A model generated the notes under the pieces. The model searched no databases and had not been told where the DNA came from. It saw nothing but the letters and a program-made list of their open reading frames with translations. This document shows, piece after piece, positions 55,335-64,000 of a stretch of DNA of 64,000 bases. Position 1 is the first letter of the stretch; every line of letters starts with the position of its first letter. Source of the DNA: Bacteroidaceae bacterium (GTDB lineage: Bacteria; Bacteroidota; Bacteroidia; Bacteroidales; Bacteroidaceae); contig JAFTNW010000006.1 in assembly GCA_017451695.1 (NCBI GenBank), forward strand, positions 1 to 64,000. Direction: 5' to 3'. Position numbers and translations under genes: made by a program.

Positions 55335-56903
55335 ATGATTAAGAGATTCGATTTTTTGGTTATCGGTTCCGGTATTGCCGGAATGAGCTATGCACTTAAA
55401 GTTGCCGAAAAGGGCAAAGTGGCAATAATATGCAAAACAACGCTTGAAGACGCAAACACCTACTTTGCACAAGGAGGTGTGGCATCGGTTACCAACCTTG
55501 CAGTGGATAACTTTGAAAAGCACATCGAGGACACCATGATTGCGGGCGATTGGATCAGCGACCGCGATGCTGTGGAGAAGGTGGTGCGCGAAGCACCCTC
55601 GCAGATTCAGGAACTGATAAATTGGGGCGTTAGTTTCGACAAGAATGAGAATGGCGAGTTCGACCTGCACCGCGAGGGAGGGCACTCGGAGTTCCGAATT
55701 CTGCACCATGCCGACAACACCGGTGCCGAGATACAGGAGTCGCTCATAAAAGCCGTGCGCAAGCACCCTAACATAACCATCCTCGATAACCATTTTGCCA
55801 TTGAGATACTTACACAGCACCACTTGGGCGTTACCGTTACCCGCCAGACACCCGACATAGAGTGTTATGGTGCATACGTGTTGGATATAGCCACAAACCA
55901 AGTACACACATTCCTGAGCAAGGTTACACTGATGGCAACAGGCGGCTGCGGTGCGGTGTATAAGACCACCACCAACCCACTTGTGGCAACAGGCGACGGT
56001 ATCGCAATGGTATATCGCGCAAAAGGCACGGTAAAGGACATGGAGTTCGTACAGTTCCACCCCACCGCCCTCTACAACCCCGGCGACCGCCCCTCGTTCC
56101 TCATAACAGAGGCCATGCGTGGATATGGCGGCATTCTGCGCACCATAGACGGCAAGGAGTTCATGCAAAAGTACGACCCGCGCCTCTCGCTTGCACCGCG
56201 CGACATAGTTGCACGCGCCATAGACAACGAAATGAAAACACGCGGCGACGACCATGTATATCTCGATGTTACACACAAAGACCCCGAAGAGACAAAACGC
56301 CACTTCCCCAACATATACGAAAAATGCCTCTCTTTGGGTATAGATATAACAAAGGACTATATACCCGTGGCACCCGCAGCCCACTATCTGTGCGGTGGCA
56401 TAAAGGTAGATTTGAACGCGGCATCAAGCATACATCGCCTTTATGCCGTGGGCGAGTGCTCCTGCACAGGCCTGCATGGCGGAAACCGCCTTGCCAGCAA
56501 CTCACTGATAGAGGCAGTTGTATATGCCGATGCTGCGGCAAAGCACTCCACACAACATATACACGAGTATAGTTTCAATGAGAATATCCCGCAATGGAAC
56601 GACGAGGGCACTAAAATGAACGAGGAGATGGTGCTTATTTCGCAAGATGTGAAGGAGGTGGGGCAGATTATGAGTACCTACGTGGGCATTGTGCGCAGCG
56701 ACCTGCGACTGAAACGCGCCTGGAACCGCCTCGACCTACTTTACGAAGAGACCGAGGAGCTGTTCAAGCAGAGCGTTGTGAGCCGCGAGCTATGCGAGCT
56801 GCGCAACATAATAAACGTGGGTTATCTTATTATGCGCCAAGCAATAGAGCGCAAAGAGAGCCGAGGCCTGCACTATAACATAGACCATCCGAAGAAAAAT
56901 TGA
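55335..56903 (+). CDS. nadB: L-aspartate oxidase
   Basis: Oxidises aspartate to iminoaspartate in the first step of de novo NAD synthesis. The 522-residue flavoprotein opens with the FAD-binding FLVIGSGIAGMSYALKVA and has the succinate-dehydrogenase-like motifs QGGVASV, REGGHSEFRILHHADNTG, EFVQFHPTAL and PAAHYLCGGIKVD. The C-terminal helical domain (SDLRLKRAWNRLDLLYEE) is complete. nadA and nadC are not adjacent. Confidence 0.96.
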   Translation: MIKRFDFLVIGSGIAGMSYALKVAEKGKVAIICKTTLEDANTYFAQGGVASVTNLAVDNFEKHIEDTMIAGDWISDRDAVEKVVREAPSQIQELINWGVSFDKNENGEFDLHREGGHSEFRILHHADNTGAEIQESLIKAVRKHPNITILDNHFAIEILTQHHLGVTVTRQTPDIECYGAYVLDIATNQVHTFLSKVTLMATGGCGAVYKTTTNPLVATGDGIAMVYRAKGTVKDMEFVQFHPTALYNPGDRPSFLITEAMRGYGGILRTIDGKEFMQKYDPRLSLAPRDIVARAIDNEMKTRGDDHVYLDVTHKDPEETKRHFPNIYEKCLSLGIDITKDYIPVAPAAHYLCGGIKVDLNAASSIHRLYAVGECSCTGLHGGNRLASNSLIEAVVYADAAAKHSTQHIHEYSFNENIPQWNDEGTKMNEEMVLISQDVKEVGQIMSTYVGIVRSDLRLKRAWNRLDLLYEETEELFKQSVVSRELCELRNIINVGYLIMRQAIERKESRGLHYNIDHPKKN

Positions 56904-56945
56904 AATAATGAAGGACAACTCACGCGGGGTTGTCCTTCATTATTT
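56904..56945. terminator. Bidirectional terminator between nadB and the Sel1 gene
   Basis: AATAATGAAGGACAAC pairs perfectly with GTTGTCCTTCATTATT around a GC-rich loop; A/T-rich arms on both sides allow it to serve both convergent genes. Confidence 0.8.
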
Positions 56946-56948
56946 ATA

Positions 56949-57872
56949 TTACAGTTTCTGCAAAGCCTTCTGCGCAGCCTCGTAGCCCTGTTCCGCTGCG
57001 AGGCGATACCACTTGACAGCCTCCGTTTCATCCATAGGAACACCTACACCCAAGCTGTAGCATATTCCCAAATTATATTGGGCGGCAGGATGGCCCTGTT
57101 CGGCGGCAAGACGGTACCATCGGGCAGCCTCGACACCATCTTCTTCCACACCATCGCCCAAATAATAGCTATCGCCCAACTCATTCTGGGCATCGGCGTT
57201 ACCCTGCTCGGCGGCAAGGCGGTACCATTTGACAGCCTCGGCATAATCTATTTCCACACCATCACCATAATTATAGCAATCGCCAAGCATACGTTGTGCA
57301 CGGTGGTCGCCCTTTTGGGCAGCCTTGCGTATCCTTTGAAGCATTCTCACACTATCGATAAATGCATCATCGTCGGCACCATCGTATATGCCAAGCCAAT
57401 ATATGGCATCGCTGTGCCCTTGCTCGGCAGCAAGGCGGTAATATCGAGTAGCCTCATCTTCATCCTCGGGAACACCCTCGCCAAAGTAATAGCAGTCGGC
57501 CAGGCTGTATTGCGCATCGACATTACCCTGCTCGGCCGACCTGCTGAACCACTTGAAAGCCTCGGCATAATCTTTATCCACGCCTAAACCCATATAATAA
57601 CAATCGGCAAGATTGTATTGCGCGGCAGGCTCGCCAAGCTCGGCAGCCTTGCGATACCACTGCACAGCCTCCTTCTCGGTTCTCGGGTTATCTACATCGG
57701 TACAAAAGCAGCAGTTACCCATTCGCAACATAGCCTTTGCACTGCCCAGCTCCACAGCCTTGAGGTACCACTGCACAGCCTCCTCTATTCTATCGCCATC
57801 AATGGCATTGTCGCCCATTTGCACATACTCCTCGGGCGATAAATCGGGCGGTATTACAATATCGTTTCCCAT
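56949..57872 (-). CDS. Sel1-like repeat protein
   Basis: A 307-residue protein made of about seven Sel1-like (TPR-related) repeats, each near 36 residues, with units such as EAVQWYRKAAELGEPAAQYN and WYRLAAEQGNADAQNELGDS and YYLGDGVEED loops. It has no signal peptide. Such solenoids bind proteins; the partner is unknown. It lies seven bases after luxS in the mtnN-luxS operon. The central repeat (ADDDAFIDSVRMLQRIRKAA) is the most divergent. Confidence 0.9.
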   Translation of the reverse strand: MGNDIVIPPDLSPEEYVQMGDNAIDGDRIEEAVQWYLKAVELGSAKAMLRMGNCCFCTDVDNPRTEKEAVQWYRKAAELGEPAAQYNLADCYYMGLGVDKDYAEAFKWFSRSAEQGNVDAQYSLADCYYFGEGVPEDEDEATRYYRLAAEQGHSDAIYWLGIYDGADDDAFIDSVRMLQRIRKAAQKGDHRAQRMLGDCYNYGDGVEIDYAEAVKWYRLAAEQGNADAQNELGDSYYLGDGVEEDGVEAARWYRLAAEQGHPAAQYNLGICYSLGVGVPMDETEAVKWYRLAAEQGYEAAQKALQKL

Positions 57873-57879
57873 AGTAACA

Positions 57880-58365
57880 TCATACAGGATAATTCAAATT
57901 CTCTTCTGTGGCACAGCAAAGCACTTCGGTGAGGTATTTACGCGCCTCCCAACGAGCCTCGGGCAGGTTCATTAGAAGGTAATTGCCGCAGTCGCGTGCC
58001 GATGCACCGGGCACCTCACCCTCGTATTCAGCCACAAACTCAAAAACCTCCTTCACAAGCTGCAGTATTTCAACCGACGAAACATCACCCTTTACTATAA
58101 GATAGTTGCCTGTGAGGCATCCCATTGGGCCCCAATAGATAATGCGGCTGCCCCACTCCTTGTGGTTGCGAAGAAAGGTTGCTGCAAGATGCTCTATTGT
58201 GTGTATTGCGCTGGGGCTGAGCACAGGCTCGCGGTTGGGCTCTTTCATTCTTACATCGAAGGTTGTTACAACCTCGCCGCCCACGTTATCTTGACGCGAA
58301 ACGTATATGCCTCTTTTCAGGCGTATGTGGTCTATTGTAAAACTCGGAATCTTTCTCATAATCAT
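57880..58365 (-). CDS. luxS: S-ribosylhomocysteine lyase LuxS
   Basis: Splits S-ribosylhomocysteine into homocysteine and DPD, the precursor of autoinducer-2. The 161-residue metalloenzyme has the iron-binding HTIEHLAATFLRNH motif, the cysteine segment GPMGCLTGNYLI, and the late metal-ligand region PGASARDCGNYL. It is translationally coupled to mtnN (overlap of four bases, ATGA), so the two steps of SAH recycling are made together. M3 (58359) is an alternative start. Confidence 0.96.
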   Translation of the reverse strand: MIMRKIPSFTIDHIRLKRGIYVSRQDNVGGEVVTTFDVRMKEPNREPVLSPSAIHTIEHLAATFLRNHKEWGSRIIYWGPMGCLTGNYLIVKGDVSSVEILQLVKEVFEFVAEYEGEVPGASARDCGNYLLMNLPEARWEARKYLTEVLCCATEENLNYPV

Positions 58366-59057
58366 AATTTTGAAAGGAACATACGGGTGATACCGAACGA
58401 ACGGTCGGCCATCTCGCCCCAGAAATTCTCGTACTGCTCTATATGTTTATCCACGCCCGGGGTATCGCTGATTATTCTGAAACTGACAAACGGCACGCCG
58501 TATATGTGGCACACCTGTGCTATTGCTGCCGACTCCATATCAACAGCCAGACCGGTGGGGAAATTGGCCTTAATTTCACCTAACTCATCGCGATTGGTAA
58601 TAAATTTATCACCCGTGCAGATGAGCCCCGCATGAATTTTTGTACTATTGCCTGTGGCGCCGTTAAGCGATACAGCACACTGCCACAGAGACTCTGACGC
58701 CGGGAACACCGCGGGCATTCCCTGAATCTGGCCATAATCGCACCCCATTCCGCACCACACATCATGATACACTATCGAGGAGCTCACCACCACATCCATA
58801 ACACCAAGGCTCTCGTCTATGCCACCGGCCACACCTGTACTCACCACCGCATCGGGCGAGAATGTGCGCACAAGCTCGGCTGTGCCCACGGCTGCATTCA
58901 CTTTACCTATACCGCAACGATGCAAAATAATCTCATTTGCCCCCAACATGCCAACGAGATACGAAAAACCACTCTCATCACGCTCTTGGGCATCGGCAAG
59001 CAGAGCAGCCAACTGCTCAAATTCCGATTGCATCGCCGTTAAAACTCCGATTCTCAT
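58362..59057 (-). CDS. mtnN: 5'-methylthioadenosine/S-adenosylhomocysteine nucleosidase
   Basis: Cleaves adenine from SAH and MTA, feeding LuxS. The 231-residue protein has MRIGVLTAMQSEFEQLAALL at the start, LHRCGIGKVNAAVGTAELV, VSTGVAGGIDESLGVMDVVV, and the catalytic VDMESAAIAQVCHIYGVPF and FRIISDTPG. The start at 59057 is chosen because the family begins with MRIG and a promoter lies just upstream at 59092. First gene of the mtnN-luxS-Sel1 operon. Confidence 0.95.
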   Translation of the reverse strand: MRIGVLTAMQSEFEQLAALLADAQERDESGFSYLVGMLGANEIILHRCGIGKVNAAVGTAELVRTFSPDAVVSTGVAGGIDESLGVMDVVVSSSIVYHDVWCGMGCDYGQIQGMPAVFPASESLWQCAVSLNGATGNSTKIHAGLICTGDKFITNRDELGEIKANFPTGLAVDMESAAIAQVCHIYGVPFVSFRIISDTPGVDKHIEQYENFWGEMADRSFGITRMFLSKL

Positions 59058-59091
59058 ATTTCCATTTTTAATTTCACAACATTTTACAATG

Positions 59092-59123
59092 CGAAGATAG
59101 TGCAAGCAAGCAATATTTGCAAT
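59092..59123 (-). promoter_or_regulatory. Promoter of the mtnN-luxS-Sel1 operon
   Basis: On the minus strand: ATTG (59123-59120), 20-base spacer, TATCTTCG (59099-59092), about 35 bases before the ATG at 59057. Another TAnnTTCG-type -7 box. Confidence 0.55.
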
Positions 59124-59215
59124 GCAAAAAACAGCCCTTTTTACTTTATATTAAATATTGTTTTTCTGTTAATAAATATACCCGTTTTTATGGTGCAAAA
59201 TCGCACAAAAAAAGT

Positions 59216-59223
59216 TATCTTCG
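59216..59223 (+). promoter_or_regulatory. purH promoter (-7 box)
   Basis: TATCTTCG, again the TAnnTTCG form, 25 bases before the ATG at 59249 and 82 before the ATG at 59306. Confidence 0.45.
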
Positions 59224-59305
59224 CGTAAAATTCGGGGAGCATTTGCCAATGAGCAAACAACCCATTGATAATCAAACAGAAACATCACAACAAAACTTGA
59301 TAGAC

Positions 59306-60829
59306 ATGTCAACAAAGAGAATTAAATCGGCATTGGTGTCTGTTTTTCACAAAGACGGACTCGACGAGATTATAAAACTCCTGCACGCCGAGGGGGTACA
59401 GTTAATCTCAACAGGTGGTACACAGCAGTTCATTGAGTCGCTTGGCATTCCCTGCACAGCGGTAGAGAGCCTCACCGGCTATCCCTCTATTCTGGGCGGC
59501 AGAGTAAAGACACTGCACCCCAAAGTGTTTGGCGGAATACTCGGCCGCAGAGATAACGAAAAAGACCAGGCACAGATGCAGGAGTACGAGATTCCTGCAA
59601 TAGACCTTGTTATTGTCGATCTCTATCCCTTTGAGCAGACTGTGGCTTCGGGCGCACCCGAGGCCGATATCATCGAGAAGATTGATATAGGTGGTATCTC
59701 GCTCATTCGCGGTGCAGCAAAGAATTTCAACGATGTTGTCATTGTTGCCAGCAAAGCACAATACAAGCCCCTGCTCGATATTTTGCAGAGCAAAGGTGCA
59801 GAGACGACATTGGAGGAGCGTCGCTTCTTTGCACGCGAGGCATTCGCTGTATCATCGTCATACGATTCGGCTATCTTCAACTACTTCGACAAAGAGGATA
59901 AGAGCGCGTTCCGCTGTGCAATGGATAGCCCCATGTCGCTCCGCTATGGTGAGAACCCCCACCAGAAGGGCGCATTCTACGGCAACTTCAACAAGATGTT
60001 CAACCAGATACACGGCAAGGAGATATCATACAACAACCTCCTCGACATCAGCGCAGCCGTAGAACTTATCAACGACTTTGCAGGCGAAACAACCTTCGCC
60101 ATCCTCAAGCACAACAACGCATGCGGCCTTGCATCGCGCTCCACACTGCTCGAGGCTTGGGAAGCAGCCCTCGCAGGCGACCCTGTATCGGCATTTGGCG
60201 GTGTACTCATTGCAAACAAAGCCATCGACAAGGCAACAGCCGAGAAAATTAACGAAATTTTCTTCGAGGTAATCATTGCCCCCGACTACGACATGGAGGC
60301 TTTGGAGATTCTCACACAGAAGAAGAACCGAATAATCCTTGTTCAGAAGGAGACCGCACTCCCTTCGCAGACCTACCGCAGCGTGCTGGGTGGCGTGCTT
60401 GTGCAGGACCGCGACGAGAAGATTGAGACACCCGAGGATTTGAAAACCGTTTCACAGAAGGCTCCCACAAGCGAGGAGATAGAGGACATGCTCTTTGCCA
60501 ACAAGATTGTAAAGCACAGCAAGAGCAACGCCATCGTACTTGCCAAGAACAAGCAACTCATTGCAAGCGGTGTGGGACAGACCTCTCGCGTAGATTCACT
60601 GCGCCACGCCATTGAGAAGGCCGGAAACTTCGGGTTCTCATTGCAGGGCAGCGTAATGGCGAGTGATGCATTCTTCCCCTTCCCCGACTGTGTGCAGATT
60701 GCACACGAGGCTGGCGTTACTGCGGTAATTCATCCGGGCGGCTCTATCCGCGACAAGGAGTCGGTTGATTACTGCGATGCAAACGGCGTTTCCATGGTAA
60801 CCACAGGATTCCGCCATTTCAAACACTAA
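59306..60829 (+). CDS. purH: Bifunctional purine biosynthesis protein PurH
   Basis: Catalyses the last two steps of IMP synthesis: AICAR formylation and IMP cyclisation. The IMP cyclohydrolase half begins MSTKRIKSALVSVFHKDGLD, with STGGTQQFIESLG and GGRVKTLHPKVFGG; the transformylase half has LRYGENPHQKGAFYG, LKHNNACGLAS and SDAFFPFPDCVQIAHEAG, ending GFRHFKH. The start at 59306 gives the usual length (507 residues). An ATG at 59249 would add 19 residues (MSKQPIDNQTETSQQ...), which the promoter position also allows. It is 18 bases before mreB and may be co-transcribed with it. Confidence 0.95.
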   Translation: MSTKRIKSALVSVFHKDGLDEIIKLLHAEGVQLISTGGTQQFIESLGIPCTAVESLTGYPSILGGRVKTLHPKVFGGILGRRDNEKDQAQMQEYEIPAIDLVIVDLYPFEQTVASGAPEADIIEKIDIGGISLIRGAAKNFNDVVIVASKAQYKPLLDILQSKGAETTLEERRFFAREAFAVSSSYDSAIFNYFDKEDKSAFRCAMDSPMSLRYGENPHQKGAFYGNFNKMFNQIHGKEISYNNLLDISAAVELINDFAGETTFAILKHNNACGLASRSTLLEAWEAALAGDPVSAFGGVLIANKAIDKATAEKINEIFFEVIIAPDYDMEALEILTQKKNRIILVQKETALPSQTYRSVLGGVLVQDRDEKIETPEDLKTVSQKAPTSEEIEDMLFANKIVKHSKSNAIVLAKNKQLIASGVGQTSRVDSLRHAIEKAGNFGFSLQGSVMASDAFFPFPDCVQIAHEAGVTAVIHPGGSIRDKESVDYCDANGVSMVTTGFRHFKH

Positions 60830-60847
60830 TTAAATTCAGAAAAAGAG

Positions 60848-61864
60848 ATGGGATTTTTTTCATTCACACAAGATGTAGCAATTGACCTTGGCACCGCCAA
60901 CACCATCATATCCTACAACGGGAAGATTGTTGTTGACGAGCCATCGGTAGTTGCAATAGACAGCTCAAAGAAGATGATAGCTGTTGGAGAGCGTGCAAAG
61001 CAGATGCACGAAAAAGTAAACCCCAATATTCAAACAATACGTCCATTGCGCGACGGTGTTATTGCAGACTTCTATGCCTGCGAGATGATGATGCGCGGCC
61101 TCATTGAGAAGGTAAACATGGGCAATAAGTTGTTCACCCCCTCGCTGCGCATGGTTATCGGCGTGCCATACGGCTCTACCGAGGTTGAGCTCCGCGCCGT
61201 ACGCGACTCTGCCGAGCACGCAGGTGGCCGCGATGTATATCTCATCTACGAGCCTATGGCATCGGCATTGGGTATAGGCTTGGACGTGCAAGCCCCCGAG
61301 GGTAACATGGTTGTCGATATAGGTGGTGGTTCAACCGAGATTGCAGTTATCTCGCTTGGTGGTATTGTATCAAACGGTTCGTTGCGCACAGCGGGCGACG
61401 ACTTTACCGCCGACATTCAAGAGTACATGAGCCGCCAGCACAACGTGCGCGTGAGTGAGCGCATGGCAGAGCGCATCAAGATACATGTAGGCTCGGCACT
61501 TACCGACCTTGGCGACGAAGCACCCCAGGACTACATTGTTCATGGTCCTAACCGCATCACAGCCATGCCAATCGAGGTACCTGTGTGCTACCAGGAGATT
61601 GCGCACTGCATTGACAAATCAATCATAAAGATTGAGAACGCCATCATCAGTGCATTGGAGACAACACCCCCCGAGCTCTATGCCGACATTGTACACAACG
61701 GTATATACTTAGCCGGTGGCGGTGCCCTGTTACGCGGCCTCGACAAGCGTTTGGAGAACAAGATAAACATTCCCTTCCACATTGCGGAGAACCCCCTCTA
61801 CTGCGTGGCAAAGGGAACAGCGCTTGCACTAAACGACCTCGAATATCCATTCCTAATGCGATAA
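60848..61864 (+). CDS. mreB: Rod-shape-determining protein MreB
   Basis: The bacterial actin that guides peptidoglycan synthesis along the cell side wall. The 338-residue protein has the actin-fold phosphate loops VAIDLGTANTIISYNG and MVVDIGGGSTEIAVISLGG, the adenosine motif YLAGGGALLRGLD, and EPMASALGIGLDV. It begins the mreB-mreC-mreD-PBP2 cluster that builds the elongation machine. Confidence 0.97.
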   Translation: MGFFSFTQDVAIDLGTANTIISYNGKIVVDEPSVVAIDSSKKMIAVGERAKQMHEKVNPNIQTIRPLRDGVIADFYACEMMMRGLIEKVNMGNKLFTPSLRMVIGVPYGSTEVELRAVRDSAEHAGGRDVYLIYEPMASALGIGLDVQAPEGNMVVDIGGGSTEIAVISLGGIVSNGSLRTAGDDFTADIQEYMSRQHNVRVSERMAERIKIHVGSALTDLGDEAPQDYIVHGPNRITAMPIEVPVCYQEIAHCIDKSIIKIENAIISALETTPPELYADIVHNGIYLAGGGALLRGLDKRLENKINIPFHIAENPLYCVAKGTALALNDLEYPFLMR

Positions 61865-61876
61865 ACCAACGAGGCT

Positions 61877-62716
61877 GTGCAGACACTGTTAAACTTCTTC
61901 ATTAAGCATAATCACTGGTTCCTCTTCATGCTATTGGAGGGAATCGGGATTATGCTTATTGTGCAGTTTAACAACTACCAGAATGCCAAAATGTTTACAT
62001 CGGCCAACAGCGTGGCCGGTAACATATATGCCGCCATCACCGATGTAAGCAGCTATTTCGGCCTGAAAAGCGAGAACGACGCGTTGCTGCAATACAATAA
62101 AGAGCTAAACCAACGGATAGCCCTGCTGCAAGCAGAGCTTATGCAGCACAAAGACAGCGCAATGGTGGCAGCCCTGCCGGGCAAGGCAAAAGGATTCTTT
62201 TACAACTGCGCCACCGTGGTAAACAACTCCATTAATGCCGTGGACAACTATATCACAATAGACAAGGGAACGGCAGATGGTGTAGATGCCGAAATGGGAG
62301 TATTCTGCAACGAAGGCATCGTGGGTATCATATACACGGCATCGGAGCACTATTCGGTTGTTATTCCGCTGCTCAACAGCAAAAGCAGCATAAGCTGCCG
62401 TGTAAAGGGCAGCGACAACTTCTGCACACTGCAATGGAACGGCAGCGACACACGTTACTCGTTCCTGGTTGATTTGCCGCGATACACACAATTCGAAAAG
62501 GGCGACACCGTGGTAACAAGCGGTTTCTCATCTATTTTCCCGGGGGATATTCCGGTGGGTACCATAGAGAAAACCGAGGAGTCGGCCGATGGAATGTTTG
62601 CACAGGCACAGGTGAGATTGTTCACCAATTTCGCCACTTTGAAAAAAGTTTATATAGTGGGAAACGAAGGGCGCAAGGAGCAGCAGGAACTTGAAAGGAG
62701 CATAATCAAAAAATGA
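61877..62716 (+). CDS. mreC: Rod-shape-determining protein MreC
   Basis: A 279-residue bitopic protein that links MreB to the periplasmic synthases. One N-terminal span (WFLFMLLEGIGIMLIVQF), a coiled-coil region near residues 62-90 (ENDALLQYNKELNQRIALLQ), then the MreC beta domains with KGTADGVDAEMGVFCNEGIVG and VVTSGFSSIFPGDIPVGTI. The start is a GTG at 61877. It overlaps mreD by four bases. Confidence 0.93.
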   Translation: MQTLLNFFIKHNHWFLFMLLEGIGIMLIVQFNNYQNAKMFTSANSVAGNIYAAITDVSSYFGLKSENDALLQYNKELNQRIALLQAELMQHKDSAMVAALPGKAKGFFYNCATVVNNSINAVDNYITIDKGTADGVDAEMGVFCNEGIVGIIYTASEHYSVVIPLLNSKSSISCRVKGSDNFCTLQWNGSDTRYSFLVDLPRYTQFEKGDTVVTSGFSSIFPGDIPVGTIEKTEESADGMFAQAQVRLFTNFATLKKVYIVGNEGRKEQQELERSIIKK

Positions 62717-63216
62717 CAAGCAACACACTCATACGCATACGCAACTTTGTGATATTGGCATTTATCCAAGTGCTCATATTCAGCCAGGTACATCTGTTTG
62801 GCTATGCCACTGCGCACATATATCTCATCTTTCTGCTCAAATTACCACGCTTCACCTCGCGCAACGAACAGCTGATATGGGCATTCCTCTTTGGCCTTGT
62901 GGTAGATATCTTCTGCAACACACCCGGTATAAACGCCTGTGCTGCCACTGCCATGTCCTTTGCACGCAATTACATACTCGAATCATTTACCCAAAAGGGG
63001 GTTGCCGACGATTTCATCCCCGGCATACACACCATAAACCTCGGAGGGTATGCAATGTATGCCACGCTATGTCTGCTGCTATTCTACAGCGTGCTCTTTA
63101 TTCTGGAGCTGTTTACCATACGCTACCCGCTGACACTGCTTGCAAGCATTGTCGCAAGCACACTGCTCACTCTGCTATTTACACTTGTCATAGAGTGTTT
63201 CACCCGCAAAAGATAG
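62713..63216 (+). CDS. mreD: Rod-shape-determining protein MreD
   Basis: A 167-residue inner-membrane protein with about five spans (VILAFIQVLIFSQVHLFGYA, ATLCLLLFYSVLFILELF and others) and a segment FGLVVDIFCNTPGINACAAT typical of MreD. It supports RodA/PBP2 with MreC. Translationally coupled to mreC; the stop is TAG, and the PBP2 gene follows four bases later. Confidence 0.9.
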   Translation: MTSNTLIRIRNFVILAFIQVLIFSQVHLFGYATAHIYLIFLLKLPRFTSRNEQLIWAFLFGLVVDIFCNTPGINACAATAMSFARNYILESFTQKGVADDFIPGIHTINLGGYAMYATLCLLLFYSVLFILELFTIRYPLTLLASIVASTLLTLLFTLVIECFTRKR

Positions 63217-63220
63217 AGCA

Positions 63221-64000
63221 ATGAACATACACGAATACGACAAGCGCAAATATATTCTCGGCGGGGCAGTTCTATTGGTGCTTATCACATACATAGTGCA
63301 GCTGTTCAGCCTGCAAATTCTGAACGACCAATACAAATCAAAGGCCGACAGCAACGCATTCTACAAAAAGACACTCTACCCCACCCGCGGACTCATATAC
63401 GACCGCAACGGCAAGTTGCTTGTATATAACCGCCCGGCATACGACATCACATTTGTTCCACGCGAGGTAAAGAAACATGGGCTCGACACACTTGAACTAT
63501 GCCGTGCGCTAAATATCACACGCGAGGATTTCGACAGCTACATGAAGAAGGCACGCAAAAGGCGGGGCTACTCCTCGTACACCGAGCAGGAGTTCATGAC
63601 ACAGCTCTCAACCGAAGAGTTCGCACAATTTCAAGAGAAGCTGTTCCGTTTCCGCGGATTCTATGCCCGTAAGCGCTCCATAAGACAATATGAGTATGAT
63701 GCGGGTGGTGTGCTCTTTGGCGACATAGGCGAGGTATCACAGAAAAAGATAGACAAAGATCCATACTACAAGCGTGGCGACTACATAGGCACGCAGGGGC
63801 TTGAGGCCTCATACGAGGTGCAGCTACGCGGGCACAAGGGTACCGAGATGCTGTTGCGCGATGCCCACGGCCGCATACAAGGAAAATACCGCGACGGAGC
63901 ACTCGACACGCTGCCCGTGCGAGGAAAAGACCTCACATTGGGACTCGACATAGAACTGCAACGCTTGGGAGAGCGTTTGATGAAGAACAAGATTGGCAGC
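63221..64000 (+). CDS. mrdA: Penicillin-binding protein 2, 5' part (runs off the right edge)
   Basis: An open frame from ATG 63221 to the window end (260 codons). It encodes a short cytoplasmic start MNIHEYDKRKY, one membrane span (ILGGAVLLVLITYIVQLFSLQIL), then the PBP2 pedestal: TRGLIYDRNGKLLVYNRPAYDI, GDIGEVSQKKIDKDPYYKRG and YIGTQGLEASYEVQLRGHKG. The transpeptidase domain lies beyond the edge. It follows mreD by four bases and would form the elongasome synthase with RodA. Confidence 0.93.
   Translation, partial: MNIHEYDKRKYILGGAVLLVLITYIVQLFSLQILNDQYKSKADSNAFYKKTLYPTRGLIYDRNGKLLVYNRPAYDITFVPREVKKHGLDTLELCRALNITREDFDSYMKKARKRRGYSSYTEQEFMTQLSTEEFAQFQEKLFRFRGFYARKRSIRQYEYDAGGVLFGDIGEVSQKKIDKDPYYKRGDYIGTQGLEASYEVQLRGHKGTEMLLRDAHGRIQGKYRDGALDTLPVRGKDLTLGLDIELQRLGERLMKNKIGS

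Noticed and set aside
55293-56384. Long open frame on the minus strand (363 codons)
   Set aside because: It lies antisense inside nadB, has cysteine- and histidine-rich composition typical of mirrored coding frames, and shows no domain or promoter.

Overview
The window looks like chromosomal DNA from a member of the Bacteroidales (Bacteroidota). Three things point there. The left edge carries the 5' end of a Bacteroidales-type 16S rRNA. Many genes sit behind the Bacteroides-type promoter (TTTG about 20 bp upstream of TAnnTTTG) rather than a -35/-10 pair. There is also a complete type IX secretion core (PorP/SprF, GldK, GldL, GldM, GldN) with cargo proteins that end in T9SS sorting domains. 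Most of the window has mid-to-high 40s GC housekeeping sequence; one short stretch (about 25.7-27.4 kb) is clearly more AT-rich.

Layout. 1-0.6 kb: start of an rRNA operon leaving to the left, with its promoter, then dnaG to the right. 2.6-8.9 kb (minus strand): a 2-aminoethylphosphonate (AEP) operon, licD2-aepX-aepY-aepZ-pntC-licD1, that makes AEP from phosphoenolpyruvate, activates it as CMP-AEP and probably transfers it to a surface glycan. The last licD is interrupted by an in-frame TAG. 9.0-10.9 kb (minus): two glycosyltransferases that fit the same surface-glycan theme. 11.1-15.5 kb (minus): a six-gene operon from a dolichol-phosphate-mannose-synthase-like GT2 through DUF1599, DoxX, tpiA, a SPOR protein and folE, ending at a clear terminator. 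15.7-25.7 kb (plus): miaB, (pspC on minus), a methyltransferase, ftsX, DUF3098, uppP, truB, queA, folK, then a SAM-II-type riboswitch ahead of metK, a methyltransferase-like gene, a cobalamin adenosyltransferase and a small DUF2795 gene.

25.7-27.5 kb: an AT-rich islet of two genes, a secreted helical protein that resembles immunity proteins and a DUF5675-type protein with an H...GC motif. It lies between the DUF2795 gene and a displaced second copy of that gene's last 24 bases, which differs only at synonymous positions. This is the best candidate here for a little-described system.

27.8-39.4 kb: a host-glycan-foraging cluster: a 2051-residue GH20 hexosaminidase-GH33 sialidase fusion with a T9SS sorting domain, a GH29 alpha-L-fucosidase, and a 1218-residue non-catalytic T9SS cargo with a duplicated module. 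39.7-45.5 kb: the T9SS core genes that would export these cargoes. 45.7-64 kb: an outer-membrane barrel, priA, a large DUF2723 membrane protein, a polysaccharide deacetylase, queG, dacB/PBP4 (minus), nadB, the minus-strand mtnN-luxS-Sel1 operon, purH, mreBCD and the start of the PBP2 gene, which runs off the right edge.

No tRNA, CRISPR array, transposase or integrase was seen.
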